64,000 nucleotides of DNA from Variovorax sp. N23. Lineage in GTDB: Bacteria > Pseudomonadota > Gammaproteobacteria > Burkholderiales > Burkholderiaceae_C. The notes beneath the pieces are model-generated. The model was not told where the DNA came from. It saw only the letters and a program-made list of their open reading frames with translations, and searched no databases. Positions 11,014-19,834 of this stretch are shown piece by piece (position 1 is the first letter of the stretch; each line of letters starts with the position of its first letter). The translations under genes were made by a program, and so were the position numbers. The stretch lies in assembly GCF_025486315.1 (NCBI RefSeq), contig NZ_JAOOPY010000019.1:1-64000 (forward strand), given 5' to 3'.

Positions 11014-12081
11014 TCAGCGCAGCAGGCCGAAGCGGTGCAGCGTGCGGCTCGCGAAGCGCTCGCCGGGGCGCAGCACCGTCGATGGGAATCCGGGCTGATT
11101 GGGCGAATCCGGAAAGTGCTGCGTCTCGAGGCACAGTCCGTCGCCCTGGCGCACCACCGCGCCGGCGCGGCCGACCAGCGTGCCGTCGAGGAAGTTGCCC
11201 GAATAGAACTGCACGCCGGGCTCGGTGGTGAACACCTCCATCACGCGCCCCGATTCGGCATGTTCGAGCCGTGCCGCCAGCGCCATGCCGTCGGTGGGCC
11301 GGTCGAGCACCCAGTTGTGGTCGTAGCCGCGCGCAAGCACCAGTTGCTCGTGCGGGCTGCGGATGCGCTCGCCGATGCGCGTCGGCGTGCGGAAGTCGAA
11401 GGGCGTGCCGGCCACCTCCGCCAGGCCGGTGGGAATGAGCGTGGCGTCGACCGGCGTGTAGCGGCTGGCCGGCAGCGTCAGCACATGGTCGAGCACCGAG
11501 CCGCTGCCCGCGAGGTTGAAGTAGTCGTGATGGCTCAGGTTCAGCACCGTGGGCCGGTCGGTCTCGGCGCTGTAGTCGATGCGCCAGCCCTGCTCGGCAT
11601 CGAGCGTGTAGCGCAGTTCCACCGCGAGGCGGCCGGGGTAGCCCTCTTCGCCGTCGGGGCTGACGCGGCGCAGCGCGATGGCGACTTCACTCGGCACGCC
11701 GGTGTCGACCGGCGCGATGTCCCACCAGCGCGCGCCGAAGCCGCGCAGGCCGCCGTGCAGTGCGTTCGGACCGTCGTTCACCGGCAACTGGAAGGTTTCG
11801 CCGTCGAGCGTGAAGCGGCCCGCGGCGATGCGGTTGGCATAGCGGCCGACGATGGTGCCGAAGTGCGGATTGCGCGCGACGTAGTCGGCGAGCGTGGGCA
11901 GGCCGAGCACGATGCTGCTGCACTGGCCGGCGCGGTCCGGCACCTCCAGCGCGGTCACGATGCCGCCGAAGTTGATGGCGCTCAGGCGCAGGCCGCGGCC
12001 GTTGTCCAGCGTGTACTGCGTGACCGTCCGGCCGTCGGGCAGCTGGCCGAATGGCGCTTCGGTGAGGGAAGGGGTCGACAT
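11014..12081 (-). CDS. galM: Aldose 1-epimerase
   Basis: A 355-residue galactose-mutarotase-fold enzyme. Family motifs are present: GRYANRIAAGRF near 75, NDGPNALHGG near 100, LNLSHHDYFNLAG near 175 with the catalytic His, and TTEPGVQFYSGNF near 305 with the catalytic Glu region. It interconverts alpha and beta anomers of galactose, glucose or arabinose. That fits a locus where a dehydrogenase accepts one anomer. It may be the last gene of an AraC-zinc finger-galM transcript, 17 bases after the preceding gene. No strong ribosome site precedes its ATG. Confidence 0.9.
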   Translation of the reverse strand: MSTPSLTEAPFGQLPDGRTVTQYTLDNGRGLRLSAINFGGIVTALEVPDRAGQCSSIVLGLPTLADYVARNPHFGTIVGRYANRIAAGRFTLDGETFQLPVNDGPNALHGGLRGFGARWWDIAPVDTGVPSEVAIALRRVSPDGEEGYPGRLAVELRYTLDAEQGWRIDYSAETDRPTVLNLSHHDYFNLAGSGSVLDHVLTLPASRYTPVDATLIPTGLAEVAGTPFDFRTPTRIGERIRSPHEQLVLARGYDHNWVLDRPTDGMALAARLEHAESGRVMEVFTTEPGVQFYSGNFLDGTLVGRAGAVVRQGDGLCLETQHFPDSPNQPGFPSTVLRPGERFASRTLHRFGLLR

Positions 12082-12098
12082 GCTGGCAGGGCGCGTGA

Positions 12099-12404
12099 TC
12101 AGTAGTAACGGGGGATCGGCCCCAGCTGCGGCGTGGTGTCGGGCAGCTCGACCATCACCTTGTCGGCATAGCACCAGCCCCAGCCTTCGGGCGGGTCGTA
12201 GCCTTCGATGATCGGGTGGCCGGTGTCCTTGTAGTGCGCCCGTGCATGGCGGTGGGGCGAATCGTCGCAGCAGCCGACGTGGCCGCAGCTGCGGCACAGG
12301 CGCAGGTGGACCCAGGTGCTGCCGGACTTCAGGCATTCCTCGCAGCCGCGCGCGCTGGGCGTGACGTGGCGGATGGTGTCGGTGTGCGTGCAGTGTTGGC
12401 TCAT
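12099..12404 (-). CDS. UBP-type zinc-finger protein
   Basis: A 101-residue protein that is almost wholly one UBP-type (ubiquitin-hydrolase-like) zinc finger. Ordered Cys/His ligands are seen: CTH at the N-terminus, CEEC near 22, CRSC near 38, a further CC, then H-rich HRHARAH and H63 in GHPI. Stand-alone copies occur in many bacteria that lack ubiquitin, and their function is not established. It sits tightly between an AraC regulator (14 bases) and galM (17 bases). Whether it shares their role is unknown. Confidence 0.8.
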   Translation of the reverse strand: MSQHCTHTDTIRHVTPSARGCEECLKSGSTWVHLRLCRSCGHVGCCDDSPHRHARAHYKDTGHPIIEGYDPPEGWGWCYADKVMVELPDTTPQLGPIPRYY

Positions 12405-12418
12405 GGCGCGATCTTCCC

Positions 12419-13327
12419 TCAGGTTTGCAACGCACGTCGCCACTGGCCGGGCGGCGCGCCTTCGGCCCGCGAGAACACGCGGGTGAAATGGCTCTGGTCG
12501 GCGAAGCCGCAGGCGGTGGCCACCTCGGCCAGGGGCAGGTCCGACGCGCGCAGCAGCTCGCGGGCGCGTGCTAGGCGCTGCGCCTGCAGCCAGTCGTGCG
12601 GCGTGTGGCCGGTGGCGAGGCGGAAGGCGCGCGTGAAGTGGCTGCGCGACAGCTGGCAGGCGTCGGCGACATCGGCGATGGCGATGCGGCCGTCGAGGTG
12701 GCTGCGCAGCATCTCCTTGGCGCGGGCTTCGTGCATCGGCGCCAGGGCCTGGGCGGGCCGCTCGGCGGCTGGCGTCGCGCCGCCGTAGCGGTCGTTCAGA
12801 TGAATGCCGATGGCCAGGCAGAGCTGGTCGACGAAGAGCGGGCTGACCTCGGCCGGCCGCGTGAGCACCGGCGTGAGCGCGCCCACCAGGTGCGCGAGCA
12901 CCCCGTCGTCGGCACCGGCCGTGGCCGTCAGCCCGTCGATCCGTGATCGGCCGCTGGCCTGCGCCAGCGCGGCGTGCGACATCTCCAGCAGCAGGAAGTC
13001 GAAGGGGCTCTGCATGTCGGCGCGGTAGTCGTCGCCGAAGTTGCGCACGTACACGGCGTTCTGGCCGAAGCCGCAGGCCTCGGCGCGGCGGCCGTGGAGG
13101 ATGCGCCGCCGGTGCCCGGCCGACTGCGAGACGCCGACCAGGAAGCCCCGTTCGCTGGCTGGTGTGGCGACGTGGCCGAGCCGCGCGTCGTCGGATCGCT
13201 TCCGATAGAAGCGGATGCCCGAGCCGGCGAATTCCAGGCTGTCGCTCAGCTGGGCCGACTGGCAGCCGAGCGTGTCGTGGGCCGTCGCGAGGGCATGCGG
13301 CCCGGAGGCTGAATTCATGGCGTTCAT
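12419..13327 (-). CDS. AraC-family transcriptional regulator
   Basis: A 302-residue regulator with a C-terminal double HTH (residues about 205-300: IADVADACQLSRSHFTRAF, then LAEVATACGFADQSHFTRVF). The N-terminal sensor region has no recognisable cupin signature. The start at 13327 has an AAGGA ribosome site nine bases upstream; a second ATG lies three codons in. It is divergent from the hydrolase/XapX/amidohydrolase operon and also precedes the zinc-finger and galM genes. Either set could be its target. Its HTH is similar to that of the AraC gene at 27371. Confidence 0.85.
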   Translation of the reverse strand: MNAMNSASGPHALATAHDTLGCQSAQLSDSLEFAGSGIRFYRKRSDDARLGHVATPASERGFLVGVSQSAGHRRRILHGRRAEACGFGQNAVYVRNFGDDYRADMQSPFDFLLLEMSHAALAQASGRSRIDGLTATAGADDGVLAHLVGALTPVLTRPAEVSPLFVDQLCLAIGIHLNDRYGGATPAAERPAQALAPMHEARAKEMLRSHLDGRIAIADVADACQLSRSHFTRAFRLATGHTPHDWLQAQRLARARELLRASDLPLAEVATACGFADQSHFTRVFSRAEGAPPGQWRRALQT

Positions 13328-13554
13328 CCGTGATGTCCTTGCAGGGGTAGGGCGATTGAAACACCGCCGGGTGACCGATCGCGCAAACGGAAAAAACGCC
13401 GCGCCTTTGTTCAAGCCAGCAGCGCCCGGCCCCCGTAGCCTTCGCACTGCTTTCCCGATGCCCCGCCTGCCGTGCGCTCCACGGCCCCGCGGGGTGTGCC
13501 GACTTATGGCACGACCCGATCCGCCTGTCATCACCCCTTTGGAAGAAACCCACC

Positions 13555-14208
13555 ATGTCCATCACCGCCACTCCCACGCCCGGCGCCAAGCTGCTCACCC
13601 CGAAGGATCACACGCTGGTCATGATCGACTTCCAGTCGCAGATGGCCTTCGCCACGCACTCGATCGACGCCGTCACGCTGCGCAACAACGCTGGACTGGT
13701 GGCCAGCGCGGCCGCCGGCTTCGGCGTGTCGACCATCCTCACGACCGTGGCCGAGAAGAGCTTCTCCGGCCCGATGTTCGACGAGATCAAGGCCGCCTTC
13801 CCCGGCCAGGCCATGCTCGACCGCACGTCGATGAACACCTGGGAAGACGCGGCCGTCATCAAGAAGATCAACGAGATCGGCAAGCCGCGCATCGTGCTGT
13901 CGGGCCTGTGGACCGGCGTGTGCATCGTCGGCCCGGCCCTCTCGGCCATCGACCAGGGCTTCGAGGTGTACGTGATCGCCGACGCCTGCGGCGATGTGTC
14001 GGCCGAAGCGCACGAGCGCGCCATGCAGCGCATGGTGCAGGCCGGCGCGCAGCCCATGACCTCGCTGCAGTACCTGCTCGAGCTGCAGCGCGACTGGGCC
14101 CGCACCGACACCTACGACATGACCACCGGCATCGCGCGCAAGCTCGGCGGCGCCTACGGCCTGGGCATCACCTACGCGAAAACGATGTTCAACGCGCACG
14201 AAGGTTGA
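13555..14208 (+). CDS. Isochorismatase-family cysteine hydrolase (YcaC-like)
   Basis: A 217-residue cysteine hydrolase of the isochorismatase fold. D25 (VMIDFQ) and C123 (SGLWTGVC) match the catalytic Asp and Cys, and R90 sits where the third residue (Lys in YcaC) is expected. YcaC relatives hydrolyse amides or esters, often with unknown natural substrates. It is the first gene of a plus-strand operon with XapX, amidohydrolase, DoxX, MFS and TehA genes. A GGAAGAAA ribosome site lies before the ATG. Two hydrolases in one operon suggest sequential attack on an imported or toxic compound, which is inference. Confidence 0.82.
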   Translation: MSITATPTPGAKLLTPKDHTLVMIDFQSQMAFATHSIDAVTLRNNAGLVASAAAGFGVSTILTTVAEKSFSGPMFDEIKAAFPGQAMLDRTSMNTWEDAAVIKKINEIGKPRIVLSGLWTGVCIVGPALSAIDQGFEVYVIADACGDVSAEAHERAMQRMVQAGAQPMTSLQYLLELQRDWARTDTYDMTTGIARKLGGAYGLGITYAKTMFNAHEG

Positions 14209-14220
14209 GCGGAGCGCGAG

Positions 14221-14523
14221 ATGAAGCCGTACATCGTTTCCCTCGCGCTGGGCGTGCTGGTCGGCGTCATCTACGCGCTCTTCAGCGTGCGCTCGCCGGC
14301 GCCGCCCATCATCGCGCTGGTCGGGCTGCTGGGCATCCTGGCCGGCGAACAGTTGCCGCCGCTGGTCAAGCGACTGTTCGACAGCAGCCCGAGCGCCAGC
14401 TCGTGGCTGGACCACCAGGTCAAGCCGCACATGTTCGGCGAGCTGCCGCAGTGCGCCAGGCCGTCCGACGTGGCCGCCACCGAAAGCACCGACGGCACCG
14501 CGACCCGCGGCCGCTCGTCCTGA
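14221..14523 (+). CDS. XapX-domain membrane protein
   Basis: A 100-residue protein. Residues 1-50 are two hydrophobic helices of the XapX (DUF1427) domain, with SLALGVLVGVIYALFSVRSPAPP and a second helix ending in GILAGEQLP. The remaining polar tail, after residue 60, is unlike typical XapX proteins. Such proteins often sit beside hydrolase or amidohydrolase genes, but their function is undescribed. It starts 12 bases after the hydrolase gene and ends 16 bases before the amidohydrolase gene, so it is an integral part of this operon. Confidence 0.72.
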   Translation: MKPYIVSLALGVLVGVIYALFSVRSPAPPIIALVGLLGILAGEQLPPLVKRLFDSSPSASSWLDHQVKPHMFGELPQCARPSDVAATESTDGTATRGRSS

Positions 14524-14539
14524 TTTCAAGGAACCCGAC

Positions 14540-16429
14540 ATGGTCGACGCCCAACCCCCCGAACTCATCCTGCACCACGGCCGCTTCACCACGCTGGACC
14601 GTGCCAACCCCACGGCGACCGCCGTCGCGATCCGCGGTGGGCGCTTCACGCATGTGGGGCGTGACGAAGACATCCTGCCGCTGGCGCGCGACAGCACGCG
14701 CGTGATCGACCTGCAGGGCCGCGCCGTGCTGCCCGGCCTGATCGACAACCATCTGCACATCATCCGCGGCGGGCTCAACTTCAACCTCGAGCTGCGCTGG
14801 GACGGCGTGCGCAGCCTGGCCGACGCCATGGCCATGCTCCAGCGGCAGGTCGCGATCACGCCGGCACCGCAATGGGTGCGCGTGGTGGGCGGCTTCACCG
14901 AGCACCAGTTCGCCGAGAAGCGCCTGCCGACCATCGCCGAGCTCAATGCCGTGGCGCCCGACACGCCGGTCTTCCTGCTGCACCTGTACGACCGCGCGCT
15001 GCTCAACGGCGCCGCGCTGCGCGCCGTCGGCTACACCCGAGACACGCCCGCACCGCCCGGTGGCGAGATCGTGCGCGACGCCGCTGGCAACCCCAGCGGC
15101 CTGCTGCTGGCCAAGCCCAATGCGAGCATCCTGTACGCCACGCTGGCCAAGGGCCCCAAGCTCCCCTTCGAGTACCAGATCAATTCCACGCGCCACTTCA
15201 TGCGCGAGCTCAACCGCCTGGGCGTGACCGGCGCCATCGACGCGGGCGGCGGCTTCCAGAACTTCCCCGAGGACTACCAGGTGATCCAGCAGCTGGCCGA
15301 TGCCGGCCAGCTCACCATCCGCCTGGCCTACAACCTGTTCACGCAGAAGCCCAAACAGGAGAAGCAGGACTTCCTGAACTGGACCGCCACGTCCAAGTAC
15401 AAGCAGGGCGACGACTACTTCCGCCACAACGGCGCCGGCGAGATGCTGGTGTTCTCCGCCGCCGACTTCGAGGACTTCCGCCAGCCCCGGCCCGACATGG
15501 CGCCCGAGATGGAAGACGACCTGGAAGAGGTCGTGCGCGTGCTGGTGCAGAACAAGTGGCCATGGCGCATGCACGCCACCTACGACGAGACCATCGATCG
15601 CGCGCTCGATGTCTTCGAGAAGGTGAATCGCGACACGCCGCTGGCGGGCCTGAACTGGTTCTTCGACCACTGCGAGACGATCTCCGAGAAGTCCATCGAC
15701 CGCATCGCGGCGCTGGGTGGCGGCATCGCGGTGCAGCACCGCATGGCCTACCAGGGCGAGTACTTCGTGGAGCGCTACGGCGCCGCGGCGGCCGAGGCCA
15801 CGCCGCCGGTCAAGCGCATGCTGGAGAAGGGCGTGAAGGTCTCGGCCGGCACCGACGCCACGCGCGTCGCGTCGTACAACCCGTGGGTGTCGCTGTCGTG
15901 GCTGGTCACCGGCCGGACGGTCGGCGGCATGCAGCTCTACCCGCAGCGCAACTGCCTCGACCGCGAAGCGGCCCTGCGCATGTGGACCGAGAACGTCACC
16001 TGGTTCTCCAACGAGGTCGGCAAGAAGGGCCGCATCGAGGCCGGCCAGCTGGCCGACCTGGTGGTGCCCGACCGCGACTTCTTCGCCTGCCCCGAGTCCG
16101 AGATCGCCGATACGACCGCGCTGCTGACCATGGTCGGCGGCAAGGTCGTCTATGCCGCCGGCCCGTTCCAGGCGCACGACGACGGCGCACCGCCGCCGGC
16201 CATGCCGGACTGGTCGCCGGTGCGCAGCTTCGGCGGCTACGCCGGTTGGGGCGACAAGGAAGGCAAGCCGATGCAGGCCGCGATGCGCCGCCTGGCGGCC
16301 GACTGCGCCTGCGCCAACGACTGCAATGTGCACGGGCACCGGCATGCGACGGCGTGGAGCAGCCAGTTGCCCATTGCCGACCTCAAGAGCTTCTGGGGCG
16401 CGCTCGGCTGCGCCTGCTGGGCTGTGTAA
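14540..16429 (+). CDS. YtcJ-type amidohydrolase
   Basis: A 629-residue metal-dependent amidohydrolase (Amidohydro_3). The N-terminal beta-sandwich strand is followed by VLPGLIDNHLH, whose H71 and H73 bind metal. Further ligands are expected in the WFFDHCE segment near 375 and the SAGTDATR segment near 440, and GRIEAGQLADLVV closes the domain. The C-terminus has an unusual Cys-rich stretch (DCACANDC and CACWAV). YtcJ relatives cleave amides or formyl groups; no substrate can be named. The stop is two bases from the DoxX start, consistent with one transcript. Confidence 0.85.
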   Translation: MVDAQPPELILHHGRFTTLDRANPTATAVAIRGGRFTHVGRDEDILPLARDSTRVIDLQGRAVLPGLIDNHLHIIRGGLNFNLELRWDGVRSLADAMAMLQRQVAITPAPQWVRVVGGFTEHQFAEKRLPTIAELNAVAPDTPVFLLHLYDRALLNGAALRAVGYTRDTPAPPGGEIVRDAAGNPSGLLLAKPNASILYATLAKGPKLPFEYQINSTRHFMRELNRLGVTGAIDAGGGFQNFPEDYQVIQQLADAGQLTIRLAYNLFTQKPKQEKQDFLNWTATSKYKQGDDYFRHNGAGEMLVFSAADFEDFRQPRPDMAPEMEDDLEEVVRVLVQNKWPWRMHATYDETIDRALDVFEKVNRDTPLAGLNWFFDHCETISEKSIDRIAALGGGIAVQHRMAYQGEYFVERYGAAAAEATPPVKRMLEKGVKVSAGTDATRVASYNPWVSLSWLVTGRTVGGMQLYPQRNCLDREAALRMWTENVTWFSNEVGKKGRIEAGQLADLVVPDRDFFACPESEIADTTALLTMVGGKVVYAAGPFQAHDDGAPPPAMPDWSPVRSFGGYAGWGDKEGKPMQAAMRRLAADCACANDCNVHGHRHATAWSSQLPIADLKSFWGALGCACWAV

Positions 16430-16431
16430 GG

Positions 16432-16839
16432 ATGGCCGCGATCCGCCGCCTCTTCACCACGCGCGCCGTGCACTGGCTCGCGCTGCTCTTCCTCTGCGCC
16501 GCCTACCTGCAGGGCGGCTTCAACAAGGCGACCGACTTCCCGTCGGCCATCGCCGAGATGAACCACTTCGGCATCGCGCCCGCCGGGCCGATGGCCGTGG
16601 CGGTCATCGTGTTCGAGTTCGGCGCCGCGCTGATGATCCTCACGGGCTTCTACCGCTGGCTGGGCGCACTGGGCCTCGCGGGCTTCACGCTGATGGCGAC
16701 CTTCGTGGCCAACCGCTTCTGGGAGATGGCGATGCCCGAGCGCTTCATGGTCGCCAATGCCTTCTTCGAGCACTGGGGCCTGGTCGGCGGCTTCCTGCTG
16801 GTGGCCTGGCATGACCTGAAGGGGCGTGATGAGCACTGA
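16432..16839 (+). CDS. DoxX-family membrane protein
   Basis: A 135-residue protein with four predicted membrane helices and the DoxX signature GGFNKATD near residue 25. DoxX proteins have been linked to quinone-dependent redox reactions and oxidative-stress defence, but most remain uncharacterised. The gene begins two bases after the amidohydrolase stop and overlaps the next gene by 11 bases. It should therefore be co-translated with the exporter. Confidence 0.78.
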   Translation: MAAIRRLFTTRAVHWLALLFLCAAYLQGGFNKATDFPSAIAEMNHFGIAPAGPMAVAVIVFEFGAALMILTGFYRWLGALGLAGFTLMATFVANRFWEMAMPERFMVANAFFEHWGLVGGFLLVAWHDLKGRDEH

Positions 16840-18469
16840 GCGTGTCTCGACGGCGGGCAGCTTCGCCCCGCTGCGCCGACCGGTCTTCGCCGTGCTGTGG
16901 GCCGCCACGGTGCTGGGCAACGTCGGCAGCTTCATGCGCGACGTGGCCAGTTCCTGGATGGTGACCGAGCTGTCGGCCAGCCCGACCGCGGTGGCGCTGA
17001 TCCAGACCGCCGCCACGCTGCCGATCTTCCTGCTGGCCATCCCTGCCGGCGTGCTGTCGGACATCCTCGACCGCCGCCGCTTCCTGATCTTCATCCAGGT
17101 CATGCTGGCCTGCGTGAGCGGCACGCTGCTGGTGCTGGCGCGCACGAACACGCTGACGGTCGAGTACCTGGTCGCGCTGACCTTCGTCGGCGGCATCGGC
17201 GCCGCGCTGATGGGGCCGACCTGGCAGTCGATCGTGCCTGAGCTTGTGCCGCGGTCGGACCTCAAGAGCGCGGTCGCGCTGAACTCGCTGGGCATCAACA
17301 TCGCCCGCGCGATCGGCCCGGCCGCGGGCGGCCTGCTGCTGGCGAGCTTTGGCGCGTCCTTCGCCTACGGTGCCGACGTGCTGAGCTACGTGTTCGTCAT
17401 CGCCGCGCTCCTGTGGTGGAAGCGCCCGGCCGCGGTCGACACGGGCCTGTCGGAGCAGTTCTTCGGCGCCTTCCGCGCCGGCCTGCGCTATGCCAAGGCG
17501 AGCCGCGAACTGCACGTGGTGCTGCTGCGCGCCGCGGTGTTCTTCCTGTTCGCCAGCTCGGTGTGGGCGCTGCTGCCGCTGGTGACGCGCCAGATGCTCG
17601 GGGGCACGGCCGGCTTCTACGGCGTGATGCTCGGCGCGGTGGGCGCGGGCGCCATCCTCGGCGCGGTGCTGCTGCCCCGAATCCGCGAGAAGCTCGATGC
17701 CGACGGCCTGGTGCTGGCGGCCTCGCTCATCTCGGCGGTCGTGATGTGCGCGCTGTCCTTCGCCCCGCCCCAGTGGGTCGCGGTGCTGCTCATGCTGCTG
17801 CTGGGCGTGGGCTGGATCATCGCGCTCACCACGCTCAACGGCGTGGCGCAGGCGGTGCTGCCGAACTGGGTGCGCGGTCGCGGGTTGGCGATTTACCTGA
17901 CCGTCTTCAACGGCGCGATGGCGGGCGGCAGTCTCGGCTGGGGCCTGATCGCGCAGGAGATCGGCGTGCCCGCAACGCTGCTCGTCGGCGCCGCGGGGCT
18001 GGCGGCGGTGGCCTTCGTCTTCCACCGCGTCCGGCTGCCGACCGGCGAGGCCGACCTGCAGGCGTCGAACCACTGGCCCGAACCCCTGCTCAGCGCGCCC
18101 GTGGCGCACGATCGCGGTCCGGTCATGGTGCAGATCGAATACCGCATCCGCCCCGAAGACCAACCGGCCTTCCTGCAGGCGCTCGAGAAGCTGTCGGCGG
18201 AACGCCGCCGCGACGGCGCCTATGCCTGGGGCATCACCGAGCACACCAATGACCGCGAGTGCCTGATGGAGTGGTTCCTGGTCGAATCGTGGGCCGAGCA
18301 CCTGCGCCAGCACCAGCGCGTGTCGAACGCCGATGCCGACCTGCAGAACGAGGCCATCCGCTTTCACATCGGGCCGGGCAAGCCGGTGGTACACCACTTC
18401 CTCGCGCTGGACATGAAGCATGCGCGCGCCGCGGCCCATGGCGCGCAGGCGGCGCAGGAGCCGTCATGA
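16829..18469 (+). CDS. MFS exporter with C-terminal ABM-like domain
   Basis: A 546-residue protein. Residues 1-405 form a 12-helix major facilitator of the MFS_3/EntS type, with motif A-like GVLSDILDRRR near 75. Residues about 430-530 form a soluble tail (VMVQIEYRIRPEDQPAFLQAL...) resembling the dimeric alpha-beta ABM (antibiotic biosynthesis monooxygenase) fold. This two-part architecture is seen in a known MFS subfamily; the tail's role is unclear. Starts at ATG 16829 (GTG just before is possible), overlapping the DoxX gene. The stop overlaps the ATG of the 57-bp repeat. It may export a product of the two hydrolases. Confidence 0.82.
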   Translation: MSTERVSTAGSFAPLRRPVFAVLWAATVLGNVGSFMRDVASSWMVTELSASPTAVALIQTAATLPIFLLAIPAGVLSDILDRRRFLIFIQVMLACVSGTLLVLARTNTLTVEYLVALTFVGGIGAALMGPTWQSIVPELVPRSDLKSAVALNSLGINIARAIGPAAGGLLLASFGASFAYGADVLSYVFVIAALLWWKRPAAVDTGLSEQFFGAFRAGLRYAKASRELHVVLLRAAVFFLFASSVWALLPLVTRQMLGGTAGFYGVMLGAVGAGAILGAVLLPRIREKLDADGLVLAASLISAVVMCALSFAPPQWVAVLLMLLLGVGWIIALTTLNGVAQAVLPNWVRGRGLAIYLTVFNGAMAGGSLGWGLIAQEIGVPATLLVGAAGLAAVAFVFHRVRLPTGEADLQASNHWPEPLLSAPVAHDRGPVMVQIEYRIRPEDQPAFLQALEKLSAERRRDGAYAWGITEHTNDRECLMEWFLVESWAEHLRQHQRVSNADADLQNEAIRFHIGPGKPVVHHFLALDMKHARAAAHGAQAAQEPS

Positions 18470-18522
18470 GCGACGCCCGGCCGCCCGAAGGCGCTCAGCT
18501 CCGCAGCCCGCAGGGCGGAGGT
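18466..18522 (+). repeat. 57-bp ATGA/ribosome-site repeat, copy 1
   Basis: A 57-bp sequence that matches 54257-54313 at 53 of 57 positions. It begins with ATGA overlapping the MFS stop and ends in GGCGGAGGT, which serves as ribosome site for the next gene. Here it opens a 21-codon minicistron (starting MSDARPPEGAQ) whose own stop overlaps the tehA-type start, giving two successive ATGA couplings. The peptide itself is probably not functional. Confidence 0.8.
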
Positions 18523-18527
18523 ATCCA

Positions 18528-19502
18528 ATGAGCGAGGTGTCAGCCGCGCCCGAGCAACCCTTGCTGGCGCGCCTGTCGGTCGCGATGTTCGGCATGGTGA
18601 TGGGCATCGGCGGTCTGGCCAACGCCTGGGCGCTGGCGCACCGCGCCTTCGGTGCGCCGGTGGTGGTGAGCGAACTGCTGCTGGGCGTGGCCGTGCTGCT
18701 CTTCGGCGTGTTGGCCGTCACGCACCTGCTGAAGCTGGGCTTTCATCTGTCGGCGGTGCGGGAAGAGTTCGCGCACCCGGTGCGCTCCAGCTTCTTCCCC
18801 ACCATCTCGGTGGCCGCCGTGGTGCTGTCGATCGGCCTGCGCCCGTATGCGCACGGCTGGGCCGAAGGGCTGTGGTGGTCCGGCGCGGTGCTGCACTTCG
18901 TGCTGGCCGTCACGCTCATCCGGCGCTGGATCCTGCATGCGCAGGACGAAGGCGTGCTGACCCCGGCCTGGTTCATCCCGGTGGTGGGCAACATCCTGAT
19001 CCCCATCGGTGGCGTGCCGCTCGGCTATGTCGAGATCAGCTGGTTCTTCTTCTCGGTCGGCCTCATCCTGTGGCTCGCCTTCTTCACCATCGTGCTGCAC
19101 CGCGTGCTCTTCGTTCCGGCCATGAGCCAGCGCAGCATGCCCACGCTGTTCATCCTGCTGGCGCCGCCGTCCATCGGCCTGTCGTCGTACCTGGCCTTCA
19201 CCAGCGGGCACGCGGGTGCGATGGGCGACATCTTCTATTGTCTGGCGCTCTTCATCGCCATCCTGCTGGCGACGCTGGTTCATCATGCGGCGCACGGTGC
19301 GTTCTTCATGAGCTGGTGGGCCATGACCTTCCCGGCCGATGGCTGGGCTGGCGCCACGCTGGCCTACTACCAGGCGCGGCCGAGTCGCTACACGGCAGCC
19401 ATCGCGTTGTGCGCGCTGACGGTCGCCACGGGCGTGGTCGTGTGGATCGTCGTGCGCACGGCCCTGCACATGGCGAGCGGCGCGGCGTTCCACGAGGACT
19501 GA
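18528..19502 (+). CDS. TehA/SLAC1-family anion channel or dicarboxylate transporter
   Basis: A 324-residue integral membrane protein with about ten hydrophobic segments, in the voltage-dependent anion channel/TehA/SLAC1 (C4dic_mal_tran) family. Members carry small anions, malate or sulfite, or confer tellurite resistance. The ATG follows GGAGGT by five bases, and that site is supplied by the upstream repeat. It is the last gene of the amidohydrolase operon and converges with the GNAT gene. The substrate cannot be read from sequence. Confidence 0.8.
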   Translation: MSEVSAAPEQPLLARLSVAMFGMVMGIGGLANAWALAHRAFGAPVVVSELLLGVAVLLFGVLAVTHLLKLGFHLSAVREEFAHPVRSSFFPTISVAAVVLSIGLRPYAHGWAEGLWWSGAVLHFVLAVTLIRRWILHAQDEGVLTPAWFIPVVGNILIPIGGVPLGYVEISWFFFSVGLILWLAFFTIVLHRVLFVPAMSQRSMPTLFILLAPPSIGLSSYLAFTSGHAGAMGDIFYCLALFIAILLATLVHHAAHGAFFMSWWAMTFPADGWAGATLAYYQARPSRYTAAIALCALTVATGVVVWIVVRTALHMASGAAFHED

Positions 19503-19506
19503 GTCC

Positions 19507-19818
19507 TCACAGGCCCAGCAGCGTCCGCCCTTCAGGCGACAGCAGATCCTGCGTCTCGACGTGCTTGCGCATGTACGCCGTGAACACCGGACATTTCGGG
19601 ACGACGGCCAGCCCGCGTTCCCGCGCCGAGGCCAGCCCCGCCAGCACCAGTTCCCTGGCAAGGCCGCGGCCCTGCAGTTCTTCCGGCACCAGCGTGTGGA
19701 GGAAGGTGATCACCCCCGGCGCCAGGTCGTAGATGGCGACGGCGCGGTGGCCGTCGACCGTGACCTCGAAGCGGTTCTGCGCGGGGTTGTCCGTCACGCG
19801 GGCAGTGGGCTCTTGCAT
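19507..19818 (-). CDS. Small GNAT-type N-acetyltransferase
   Basis: A 103-residue single-domain acetyltransferase of the short Acetyltransf_CG / YjdJ group (PF14542-like). The acetyl-CoA loop is ELQGRGLARELV near 47-58, and the conserved PKCPVFTAYMRKH segment lies near 77. It is much shorter than ordinary GNATs, as usual for this group, and its substrate is unknown. It lies 16 bases downstream of the pirin gene on the same strand and probably shares its transcript. A clear AAGGAG site precedes the ATG. Confidence 0.82.
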   Translation of the reverse strand: MQEPTARVTDNPAQNRFEVTVDGHRAVAIYDLAPGVITFLHTLVPEELQGRGLARELVLAGLASARERGLAVVPKCPVFTAYMRKHVETQDLLSPEGRTLLGL

Positions 19819-19834
19819 GGTCGTTCTCCTTGCC

